22,612 nucleotides of DNA, from positions 1 to 22,612 of IMG/VR virus record IMGVR_UViG_3300020185_000282; one strand, written 5' to 3'. The translations under genes were made by a program, and so were the position numbers. Origin of the DNA: a virus. The notes beneath the pieces are model-generated. The model did no database searches and had not been told where the DNA came from. It was given only the letters and a program-made list of their open reading frames with translations. Shown here piece after piece: positions 14,410 through 20,729 of this stretch (its first letter is position 1; every line of letters starts with the position of its first letter).

Positions 14410-15384
14410 ATGAGTGATAATACAAACGAAAAAGAGCTAGAAAGAATGCTAGCTGAAAAAGAATCTCAAATTAGTAATGAGGTTACAGATGCCGATTTAA
14501 TTGAAAGTGCAATTTCAAAAGAAGGATTAGGCAATGTTGACGTATCTAAATTTGGTCCTGAAAAAGCATCAAAGTCAGATTTACACCTAGGATGGTATAA
14601 CGTCAATATGGAGGACTTACCATCTCGTGGTAGATTTTATCCAACCGATACAGAGATAAAAATTAGATCTGCAAAAGTTGCAGAAATTAGACATTTTTCT
14701 ACAATGGACGAAAACAATATTTTAGATATTGACGAAAAATTAAATTCTATAGTTCAGTCATGTACTGTTGTTTCAGCTTCTAATAGTAGAGTATCTTTTA
14801 AAGATATCTGTGAAGAAGATAGATTCTTTATTATACTTTCTATTAGAGATTTAACCTTTCCAGAACCAGAAAATGCACTAAAGGTCAATTTTACAGCTCC
14901 TAGCGGTAATACGCATGATATAGAAATCAAAAGAGATTATTTTAGATTTTTTGAAATTCCAGGTGAAATAGAAAAATATTACGATGCTTCAGCCCGCTGT
15001 TTTGTTATTAAAACAAAAACATATGGTGAGATTTATATGAAGCCGCCTTCTATTGGTATTATGCAAGAAGTTACTAAATATATTAGAGATAGACAAGAAA
15101 AAGGAATTAACATAGATCAATCTTTAATTCAGATCTTGCCATTTATTTCTACTGATTGGAGAAGCTTCAATCAAAAGAAAATCTTTGAAATGGAAGTTGA
15201 TATGAATGGTTGGGATAATAAAAAATATACACTATTATATAGATTAGCTGAGAAAATGAAGGTTGGTATTCAACCTGAAATGCAAGTTATGGTGGAGGAT
15301 GAGGAGGCCTCCGTACCTATCAACTTTCGCGACGGCATCAAATCTATTTTCATTATTCAAGATTTCTCTGGAGAACTTCTTTAA
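14410..15384 (+). CDS. 26: gp26-type baseplate hub / tail-assembly chaperone protein
   Basis: The product is 324 residues in the zero frame. After a charged helical N-terminus (1-55) comes the T4 baseplate-type domain. LPSRGRFYP (70-78) starts a conserved strand region, with IVQSCTVV, the FKDICEEDRFFIILSIRDLTF segment (about 131-150) and a C-terminal part with WDNKKYTLLY and SVPINFRDGI. T4 gp26 (208 residues) is assigned to the baseplate hub. Related proteins just upstream of a tape-measure gene serve as its chaperones. The frame ends at CTT CTT TAA, where a +1 slip would add 70 residues. The family assignment is by motif memory, and the N-terminal 55 residues are unassigned. Confidence 0.75.
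   Translation: MSDNTNEKELERMLAEKESQISNEVTDADLIESAISKEGLGNVDVSKFGPEKASKSDLHLGWYNVNMEDLPSRGRFYPTDTEIKIRSAKVAEIRHFSTMDENNILDIDEKLNSIVQSCTVVSASNSRVSFKDICEEDRFFIILSIRDLTFPEPENALKVNFTAPSGNTHDIEIKRDYFRFFEIPGEIEKYYDASARCFVIKTKTYGEIYMKPPSIGIMQEVTKYIRDRQEKGINIDQSLIQILPFISTDWRSFNQKKIFEMEVDMNGWDNKKYTLLYRLAEKMKVGIQPEMQVMVEDEEASVPINFRDGIKSIFIIQDFSGELL
15370..15384 (+). other. Candidate programmed +1 frameshift site (CTT TAA)
   Basis: The zero frame reads GGA GAA CTT CTT TAA. If tRNA-Leu on the last CTT (15379-15381) slips to TTT (15380-15382), the next codon is AAA and the ribosome continues in the frame ending at 15595. The bacterial prfB (RF2) frameshift uses the same logic (CTT before a stop, slip to TTT) with an upstream Shine-Dalgarno-like stimulator. 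Here GGAG (15370-15373) ends 5 bases before the slip codon, in a phage whose genes otherwise lack such sequences. Confidence 0.5.
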
Positions 15385-15595
15385 AACTAAGTTCTATGTT
15401 TATCTTAAACTTCACATTCAACCATCGGAGTTGGACAATATGGAATACTATGAGTTTCACTATCTAGTAAAAGATTTAGTAGATCATATTAAAGAAGAAA
15501 ATAAACAGAATGAGAAACAGAATGATGCATACAGTGCAGGTATGCCTAAAATTCCAAATATGAAGGTTCCAAATATGTCGGTTCCAAAATTATAA
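15383..15595 (+). CDS. C-terminal extension of the gp26-type protein in the +1 frame
   Basis: Entered by the proposed slip at 15379-15382, this frame adds 70 residues, giving a 394-residue fusion. The added part is clearly protein-like: KTKFYVYLKLHIQPSELD, then MEYYEFHYLVKDL, a charged helix (HIKEENKQNEKQN) and a tail with the repeat PNMKVPNMSVP. The MEYYE... helix resembles C-terminal parts of T4-like tail chaperones. The frame is also open upstream from 15263, with ATGs at 15263, 15299 and 15440, so an independent small protein (110, 98 or 51 residues) is the rival reading. The KTKFYVYLKLH part precedes the 15440 ATG, which argues against the shortest version. A terminator follows directly. 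Confidence 0.6.
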   Translation, partial: KTKFYVYLKLHIQPSELDNMEYYEFHYLVKDLVDHIKEENKQNEKQNDAYSAGMPKIPNMKVPNMSVPKL

Positions 15596-15596
15596 T

Positions 15597-15625
15597 AAGA
15601 TAGGGGCAATAGCCCCTATCTTTTT
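15597..15625 (+). terminator. Rho-independent terminator
   Basis: An 11-bp perfect stem (AAGATAGGGGC with GCCCCTATCTT) has an AATA loop and ends in TTTTT. It closes the RHH/gp26-type unit two bases after the stop of the shifted frame, and a late-type promoter motif begins two bases after the T tract. Confidence 0.92.
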
Positions 15626-15626
15626 G

Positions 15627-15635
15627 GATATATAA
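15627..15635 (+). promoter_or_regulatory. Candidate phage late promoter, GATATATAA
   Basis: GATATATAA immediately follows the terminator at 15597-15625 and lies 48 bases before the tape-measure ATG. The terminator-promoter pair resets transcription for that long gene. Confidence 0.5.
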
Positions 15636-15674
15636 TTAGATTAAAATAATATACGGTTAATTCCGTCTATATCT

Positions 15675-18600
15675 ATGACAGAAAAGCAATTTCAAGCAAT
15701 CTTAAGTCCTATTTCTAGGTTAGAAGCTGTTTCAGAACAAAATTCTGAAAAACTTTCTAGTATTGAAATGTTAACTATAGACATTAAATCTTTACAATCT
15801 GATACAGTTGCTGAGCTTAAACAACAGACAACTTTATTGAGCGATATAAAGTCTATGATCAAAGAAAGTAGCAAAGGGGGCGCAGGTGAATCTAAAGAGA
15901 TAGAATCATCTACATTTAAACCGATGTCAGTTAAAGATACTGGTTTAGCCGCATTTATGATGGTTAGTTTATCTGCTGCAATTGTAGCGTCAGCCGGACT
16001 ATTTACATTAATACCTAAAGTTAGTTTAGGTCAATTAGGAACTGCGGTTGCTATATCAGCCACATTCGCTCTTGTTGCTCCTAAGTTTGTAGAAGTTATG
16101 AAAACATTAAGTGGCGTAGAAACTAAAGACGGCGAAAATACAGAATTTAATCCGTTTGATGCTCAAACTATGTTTAATTTAGTAGGAGGTTCTTTATTAC
16201 TTATGGTTGGTTTAGCTGCTGCTATTACAGCGGCTAGTTGGGTTATGCAACTTATTATGCCTGTTTCTCCATTACAATTGTTAACAGCTATTTTAATTGG
16301 AGCAGGTTTAGCAGCCGCTAGTTTTGCTTATGTTAAAATACTAGAAGCATTAGAAGATCGCGACATAAACGATATAAAAAATGCTGGAATAGCAATGGTT
16401 GTTATAGCTGGAGCGATTGCAGTTGCTAGTTTGATATTACAATTAGTAATACCGGTTAGTTTAGATAAAGTCGGGACTATTTTATTAGTAGGTATTGCAT
16501 TAATAGGAGGAGCTTACGCAATGGCTCAAATATTAAAAGAAATAGAAGGTAAAACATTAAAAGATATAGGACTAGCAGCACTTGCTATGTTAGCTATAGC
16601 GCCTGCTATGGTAGCAGCTAGTCATATTTTACAATATATCAACCCAATAACTGATCCATATATTTATTTAACAGTATTTTTAATAGGCTTATCAATGGTA
16701 TCTGCTGCATATAGCTTTAAGTTATTAATAGATGCCGTATCTGGTAAAAGTACTAAAGATTTAGTAGCAGCTGGAGCTGCGATGATAGTTATAGCTGGTG
16801 CAATATGGGCAACTGCATGGATATTTACTCAACTGCCACCAGTAAATGATATGGTAGCTCCTCCTTGGAAATGGACATTAAAAACTGGCTTAGCTTTAGT
16901 TATTTTTGGTTTAGCATTTGCTGGATTAATAAAAGCAGTTAAAGGACAAAGTGTTCCTGATTTATTAAAAGCCGCTGCTGCGATGGTTGTTATTTCTATA
17001 GCAATATTAGCGGTTGCGTGGATATTTCAAGTTTTACCTGATTCATTTAAAACAGTTCCAGTAGAATGGACTTTAAAAACTGGCTTAGCTATACTAATAT
17101 TTTCTGTATCTATAGCAGTTGTAGGCTTACTAACTAAAAGTTTAGGAGTTCCAACAATGGCAATGGGAGCATTAGGTTCGGTTATCGTTGCTCTTGGAAT
17201 ATTAGGAGTTGCTTGGATATTTAGTGCATTACCCTCTGCTGAATTAACAGCTCCACCGATTAGTTGGACTTTATCTGTTGCTTTAGCTTTAGTTTTATTT
17301 AGTATACCTATAGCAATTATAGGGGCTATAGCAATGTCAGGTGCAGGAGCTGTTGCTATATTGGCAGGGGTTGTCGGTATGATAGTTATAGCATCTGGTA
17401 TATGGGCAGTAGCTTGGATATTTAGTAAAATGCCAGATATTAGCGGAGTTGCTAAAATGTTAACAACTGCGCTTTTGGCTCCTGTTAATGGCATAGTTGA
17501 TGTTCTAAAAAGACTAAAAGACGAAGTAGGAGTTGAAAACTTATTACCACTAGCTGGCGGCATAGTTGCTATAGCAGGATCATTGTTAGTATTAGCCGCG
17601 GCTTCTGCTGGTGCAGCTGCTGCAGGATTAGGCGCATCTTTAATGAATGCAGGTAAAGCTTTTGTTGATTTTATATCAGGCTCAGAAACCAGAGGACCTC
17701 TTGATACTCTTTCTGAGATAGTAAATATGGCACCTCAAATAGCTAAAGTAGCTGGACCAATTAAAATACTTGGAGAAGCGTTTATGTTTTTACAAGGTGG
17801 TCAAAATATGGAAGTGCTTGTTAGATTCTTTGAGATTATGCAAAAGGATCCTAAAATGAGCAATGTTAAGGCTATTCAAGATATATCAAATCCTATGGTA
17901 AAAATGATATCAGCTTTATCTAATATACCAGTAGATGCCCCACAAAGACTTCAAGATCTATTTTCAAAAGTAAGTTGGTCTTCAATTATGGCACCTGTTG
18001 CTTCTGTTGCAAGTTCTATGGCTATATTAGCTCTTAATGCAAGTTTAGCTGGTAATGGAGTTACATTAGTTGCGTCTGGTATGGAAAGAATGGTTAAGGC
18101 TTTAAACAGTTTAACCAAAGATTCTATAGAAAGTATCATAAAATTATTTAATGATGTCAATTGGCCAATATTAGTAGATCCTATTGATGCCATATCCATA
18201 TCTATTAAAAGAATGTCAGATGGTGCTATAGAAACAGGAGAGGGTATGAAAATGGCTGCAAATGCTTTACAATTAATGTCATCTATTCCGGCTGAAATAT
18301 TAGCTGAAATAGCTAAAGTATTTAACGCATTGGCTAAAGATCCTTTAACTACGCAAGGGGAAGCAATGGGTTTAATATCCAGATCTATTGTTACAATATC
18401 AGCTTCTATGTTAACTATGAGATCTGATGCGTTTGTTCGTATGTTTGAAGTCATGTCATCTAGTAGTTCAGCTATTGCTACTATGTCTAAACCGATGAAA
18501 ACAATTGCTGGAGCATTAGATCAAATGGGAAGAATAAATGTAGACGGTATAGAATGGGCCCATAAAATGGCTAGACAATTGGCTAGGTCATCATTTAATT

Positions 18601-19052
18601 CACAAGCAACTGCCCTTGAAAAGATGGCAAAATCATACGGTGATATATCTAAGTCTAGTAATTCTATGAATGTTGAAGCTATTAATGCGACATCTGACAT
18701 GTTTAAGGCTCTTGCATATTTATATCAAAATGGTAAAAGAAATGCTATAGAAGAATTAGGTGATAAGCTCATAGACGCTGTACAAGAATTAGCAAGTATG
18801 ATAGCTGATTTTGATAATACAGTAGGTGAGCAAAATCAAGGTAGTAAAAGCGTAGGAGAAGCTCTTGCTAAGGCTGCTGATAATTTAGTTAATGTCGTTG
18901 GTCTAGGAGGTAATTCATCAAGCGGCGCTTCTTCACCTGCATCAGGTCAAGATCTTGCATTTGCGATGCAAGAAATGGTTGATCTTCTACAAACAGGTCA
19001 AGCTAAAATCACTATTACAGACATAGATCAATTAGCAGCTGATAAAATTTGA
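15675..19052 (+). CDS. Probable tail tape measure protein with tandem hydrophobic repeats
   Basis: The product is 1125 residues. It is called tape measure from its length, its place after the gp26-type chaperone and its composition: helical, Ala/Ile/Val-rich and almost without Cys or His. Residues 1-80 are a coiled coil. Residues about 90-660 are strongly hydrophobic and built from about eight tandem units of 60-67 residues, each with two membrane-like helices. The signatures are A-x-A-M-x-V-I-A, A-W-I-F-x-x-L-P and WTLKTGLA (exact at 400-407 and 465-472). Residues 680-1060 form a soluble helical region with many Met and Ser. The end has a Ser/Gly-rich linker (NSSSGASSPASG). T4 gp29 has 590 residues and is not so hydrophobic, so this protein may also form a DNA-entry channel. 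A multi-pass membrane protein unrelated to the tail is a weaker alternative. Confidence 0.75.
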   Translation: MTEKQFQAILSPISRLEAVSEQNSEKLSSIEMLTIDIKSLQSDTVAELKQQTTLLSDIKSMIKESSKGGAGESKEIESSTFKPMSVKDTGLAAFMMVSLSAAIVASAGLFTLIPKVSLGQLGTAVAISATFALVAPKFVEVMKTLSGVETKDGENTEFNPFDAQTMFNLVGGSLLLMVGLAAAITAASWVMQLIMPVSPLQLLTAILIGAGLAAASFAYVKILEALEDRDINDIKNAGIAMVVIAGAIAVASLILQLVIPVSLDKVGTILLVGIALIGGAYAMAQILKEIEGKTLKDIGLAALAMLAIAPAMVAASHILQYINPITDPYIYLTVFLIGLSMVSAAYSFKLLIDAVSGKSTKDLVAAGAAMIVIAGAIWATAWIFTQLPPVNDMVAPPWKWTLKTGLALVIFGLAFAGLIKAVKGQSVPDLLKAAAAMVVISIAILAVAWIFQVLPDSFKTVPVEWTLKTGLAILIFSVSIAVVGLLTKSLGVPTMAMGALGSVIVALGILGVAWIFSALPSAELTAPPISWTLSVALALVLFSIPIAIIGAIAMSGAGAVAILAGVVGMIVIASGIWAVAWIFSKMPDISGVAKMLTTALLAPVNGIVDVLKRLKDEVGVENLLPLAGGIVAIAGSLLVLAAASAGAAAAGLGASLMNAGKAFVDFISGSETRGPLDTLSEIVNMAPQIAKVAGPIKILGEAFMFLQGGQNMEVLVRFFEIMQKDPKMSNVKAIQDISNPMVKMISALSNIPVDAPQRLQDLFSKVSWSSIMAPVASVASSMAILALNASLAGNGVTLVASGMERMVKALNSLTKDSIESIIKLFNDVNWPILVDPIDAISISIKRMSDGAIETGEGMKMAANALQLMSSIPAEILAEIAKVFNALAKDPLTTQGEAMGLISRSIVTISASMLTMRSDAFVRMFEVMSSSSSAIATMSKPMKTIAGALDQMGRINVDGIEWAHKMARQLARSSFNSQATALEKMAKSYGDISKSSNSMNVEAINATSDMFKALAYLYQNGKRNAIEELGDKLIDAVQELASMIADFDNTVGEQNQGSKSVGEALAKAADNLVNVVGLGGNSSSGASSPASGQDLAFAMQEMVDLLQTGQAKITITDIDQLAADKI
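16386..17546 (+). repeat. Tandem protein repeats (six clear units) inside the tape-measure gene
   Basis: Six units cover residues 238-300, 301-366, 367-432, 433-498, 499-563 and 564-624. Each starts with an A-x-x-M/V-x-V-I-A helix, passes a proline turn and ends in a second hydrophobic helix with a short polar link. Units 3-5 share the W-T-L core after the proline turn. Two earlier, more diverged units lie at about 91-150 and 168-237. At DNA level the units have diverged, apart from short matches such as AAAACTGGCTTAGCT (near 16881 and 17076, 195 bases apart). Confidence 0.75.
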
Positions 19053-19072
19053 AACAACTAACTAGTTCTACG

Positions 19073-19080
19073 TATAAATA
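19073..19080 (+). promoter_or_regulatory. TATAAATA, T4 late-promoter-like, before the tRNA genes
   Basis: An exact TATAAATA octamer lies in the 50-base gap between the tape-measure gene and the first tRNA. It differs from the GATATATA series seen elsewhere in the window. It is the only promoter-like element I see for the tRNA cluster, but a chance match in AT-rich DNA is possible. Confidence 0.35.
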
Positions 19081-19102
19081 TTGTTCTTTGAAAATAATAA
19101 AT

Positions 19103-19182
19103 ACGGGCGTGGCGGAATTGGTAGACGCGCTAGTTTTAGGCACTAGTTCCTAGGAGTGAGAGTTCGAGTCTCTCCGCCCGTA
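19103..19182 (+). tRNA. tRNA-Leu (anticodon TAG)
   Basis: The acceptor stem is ACGGGCG (19103-19109) with CGCCCGT (19175-19181), discriminator A. The anticodon stem CTAGT/ACTAG encloses loop TTTAGGC, with anticodon TAG at 19137-19139. A T-arm GAGAG-TTCGAGT-CTCTC and a class II (11-base) variable region are present. CCA is not encoded. It reads CTA and related Leu codons. Confidence 0.96.
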
Positions 19183-19196
19183 CTAAATTATAATAT

Positions 19197-19270
19197 GCGC
19201 CCATAGCTCAACTGGATAGAGCATCGCCCTTCTAAGGCGAGGGTTCGGGGTTCGAGTCCCTGTGGGCGTA
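19197..19270 (+). tRNA. tRNA-Arg (anticodon TCT)
   Basis: The acceptor stem is GCGCCCA (19197-19203) with TGGGCGT (19263-19269, one G-T pair), discriminator A. The anticodon stem TCGCC/GGCGA encloses loop CTTCTAA, with anticodon TCT at 19231-19233. It reads AGA, the dominant Arg codon in the genes of this window. CCA is not encoded. Confidence 0.96.
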
Positions 19271-19289
19271 CTAAAAAAATAAAATTAAG

Positions 19290-19532
19290 ATGAAAGCCGC
19301 TTCGTACAAAGTAGAAATAGTTGAGTACAGATTAGAGGAGGAGTTGATCGCGTATAAGATAGTTGAAAAACACTATTTTTTAGGTATACGCACATACACA
19401 GAAGAACATTCAAAGATGTTTAGAGATTTAGAGTATACTAAATCTATTGCTAAAAAGATATCAAAAAGAATTTACAGAGAATATTCAAGAGATGTTTTAA
19501 GTAGATCAATAGTTCATAAGATACATAGTTAA
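19290..19532 (+). CDS. Hypothetical protein between tRNA genes (80 aa)
   Basis: An 80-residue, strongly basic protein with helical Lys/Arg-rich segments (KSIAKKISKRIYREYSRD, about 51-68) follows a beta-like N-terminus (YKVEIVEYRLEEELIAYKIVEKHYF). It fills the space between tRNA-Arg and tRNA-Ser with 19- and 9-base gaps and has no Shine-Dalgarno. The family is not recognised. The charge suggests nucleic-acid contact, which is only inference. Confidence 0.65.
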   Translation: MKAASYKVEIVEYRLEEELIAYKIVEKHYFLGIRTYTEEHSKMFRDLEYTKSIAKKISKRIYREYSRDVLSRSIVHKIHS

Positions 19533-19541
19533 CAAACAAAC

Positions 19542-19629
19542 GGAGAGGTGGCAGAGTGGTCGAATGCACCGGTCTTGAAAACCGGCGTACCTCACGGTAC
19601 CGGGGGTTCGAATCCCTCCCTCTCCGCCA
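19542..19629 (+). tRNA. tRNA-Ser (anticodon TGA), CCA encoded
   Basis: The acceptor stem is GGAGAGG (19542-19548) with CCTCTCC (19619-19625), discriminator G and an encoded CCA (19627-19629). The anticodon stem CCGGT/ACCGG encloses loop CTTGAAA, with TGA at 19576-19578. A long class II variable arm (GTACC...GGTAC) is typical of Ser. It reads TCA, and is the only one of the three with CCA encoded. Confidence 0.97.
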
Positions 19630-19646
19630 CATATAAATTATTAAAT

Positions 19647-19790
19647 ATGCATAAAACTACACTATACTATAAACTATCAGTATATGATATCATAGAAAAC
19701 TATGATAAAATGTCAAAAGAAGATATTTTAGTATCTTTAAATAAAATGGTTGAAGATGACAAAACAAGCTATCGTCCTACGTCTACTTGA
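19647..19790 (+). CDS. Small hypothetical protein (47 aa)
   Basis: The frame is open from inside tRNA-Ser, but the first sensible start is the ATG at 19647 ([10 protein letters not shown]), 17 bases after the tRNA. The product is a short helical protein ([22 protein letters not shown]). Its end overlaps the next small gene by 35 bases. No family is recognised. Overlap with a downstream frame and normal codon use give moderate support. Confidence 0.6.
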   Translation: MHKTTLYYKLSVYDIIENYDKMSKEDILVSLNKMVEDDKTSYRPTST

Positions 19791-19905
19791 GACTGGACAT
19801 ATAACACAAGATGAAGCGAATGTTCTTTTAAAAGAATATTCAGAAACAATTACAGTACCATATCATATAAATAACAATGATTATTGGTATTCTACCATTA
19901 GTTAA
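19756..19905 (+). CDS. Small hypothetical protein (49 aa)
   Basis: A 49-residue frame starts at ATG 19756 inside the previous gene. It encodes [20 protein letters not shown], then [16 protein letters not shown] and an aromatic tail (NDYWYSTIS). The first half looks like a helix-turn-helix-sized helical pair ([16 protein letters not shown]), but the protein is too short to assign. It is followed by another tiny gene 14 bases on. This is too small for many gene finders but has coherent amino-acid composition. Confidence 0.6.
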   Translation: MTKQAIVLRLLETGHITQDEANVLLKEYSETITVPYHINNNDYWYSTIS

Positions 19906-19919
19906 TTTTAGTTACAGAA

Positions 19920-20078
19920 ATGAAACGAAAGGGTAAAAATAAACGCCTAGACGTAGATCCAGTTGATCGTAAAAGAAAATTGGTTGAAAAGAACGAAAAG
20001 AAGAATAGGCAAAAGCCAAAAAAGAAATCCAATAATTGGCAGGATTGGGCAGAAGAAGATTTAGAAGATTATGTTTAA
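19920..20078 (+). CDS. Small Lys/Arg-rich protein (52 aa)
   Basis: The product is 52 residues. The first 36 are about half Lys/Arg (MKRKGKNKR... EKKNRQKPKKK) and the last part is acidic and aromatic (NWQDWAEEDLEDY). This bipolar make-up suggests an RNA- or DNA-binding or disordered adaptor protein, by inference only. The last 8 bases overlap the next ATG, pointing to translational coupling. Confidence 0.65.
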   Translation: MKRKGKNKRLDVDPVDRKRKLVEKNEKKNRQKPKKKSNNWQDWAEEDLEDYV

Positions 20079-20301
20079 AGAAATAGATTATAAAAATATG
20101 CCCGAAGACAGATTTAAGCATTTATATATTGAATCTATACTAAACAAAAACTCAGTTTGGGGATGTGTGCCTGAACCAGCGTTTGATAGAGTTTGTAAAA
20201 ACTTATCAGAACTAGGATTTAAAAAAATAGAGATCGAACAAGTTATAAACGATCCAGAAACAGTTCAAACATTTGTTATATCTTCAACCAAAGATGTCTA
20301 A
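20071..20301 (+). CDS. Hypothetical protein (76 aa)
   Basis: The 76-residue mixed alpha/beta protein starts 8 bases inside the previous gene and overlaps the next by 8 bases. A middle segment with WGCVPEPAFDRVCKNLSELGF (about 30-50) has two Cys. The C-terminus ends FVISSTKDV. No family is recognised. The reciprocal 8-base overlaps make a coupled three-gene run with its neighbours. Confidence 0.7.
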   Translation: MFKEIDYKNMPEDRFKHLYIESILNKNSVWGCVPEPAFDRVCKNLSELGFKKIEIEQVINDPETVQTFVISSTKDV

Positions 20302-20704
20302 GATTCCTAAAATTTATAAATACGGCATTGAATTGACTAAACCATGGTCAAATGAGATGTATGAATTTAATGATTCGGTATCACAAACCATGATATCAAA
20401 CATTACAGCTCTTATAGAATCTATAGAAACAGAAGAACAGGCTCAACAAATTGCAGATATTATAAATCCATATACATACGGCAATGGATATGACCTATCT
20501 AAAATGAAGCAAGATATGTTGAACAATACAGAAATGTTTGAAAATTGGTGGTTAAATGAAATTTGGCCTCAGTTAATAGACAAAAATATTATTGATCCAA
20601 TATTAGATAAACTTAATCAAGATCTTCGTATAATCGGATTCGAAGATTCTAAAGAGATTAAGATTTTAAGAGAAATATATGGACCATTAAACATTAGTAA
20701 ATAA
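20294..20704 (+). CDS. Hypothetical acidic protein (136 aa)
   Basis: I chose the ATG at 20294 (MSKIPKIYKYG) over the frame's first ATG at 20273, because it gives the same 8-base overlap seen one gene upstream and a natural polar N-terminus. The 136-residue product is helical, rich in Ile, Asn, Glu and Trp (NWWLNEIWPQLIDK, about 84-97), with no membrane segment. No family is recognised. Confidence 0.75.
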   Translation: MSKIPKIYKYGIELTKPWSNEMYEFNDSVSQTMISNITALIESIETEEQAQQIADIINPYTYGNGYDLSKMKQDMLNNTEMFENWWLNEIWPQLIDKNIIDPILDKLNQDLRIIGFEDSKEIKILREIYGPLNISK

Positions 20705-20729
20705 TAACATACAAATACAAAAGTAAGCA

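Noticed and set aside
15380-15386. TTTAAAA heptamer resembling a -1 frameshift site
   Set aside because: Its codon phase (TTA at 15381) does not match the gp26-type frame, and a -1 shift would not lead into the frame ending at 15595. Only +1 (or -2) fits.
17027-18454. Two long minus-strand frames (178 and 167 aa) opposite the tape-measure gene
   Set aside because: They are shadows of the Ala/Ile-rich repeats. They have no promoter and low-complexity composition, and the plus-strand frame is clearly coding.
19450-19632. Minus-strand frame with [13 protein letters not shown], antisense to tRNA-Ser
   Set aside because: This is a well-known artefact: the antisense translation of a tRNA-Ser gene, often misannotated as a protein.
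19548-19646. Upstream extension of the 47-aa gene starting [13 protein letters not shown]
   Set aside because: It is the sense translation of tRNA-Ser itself. The true start is the ATG at 19647, after the tRNA.
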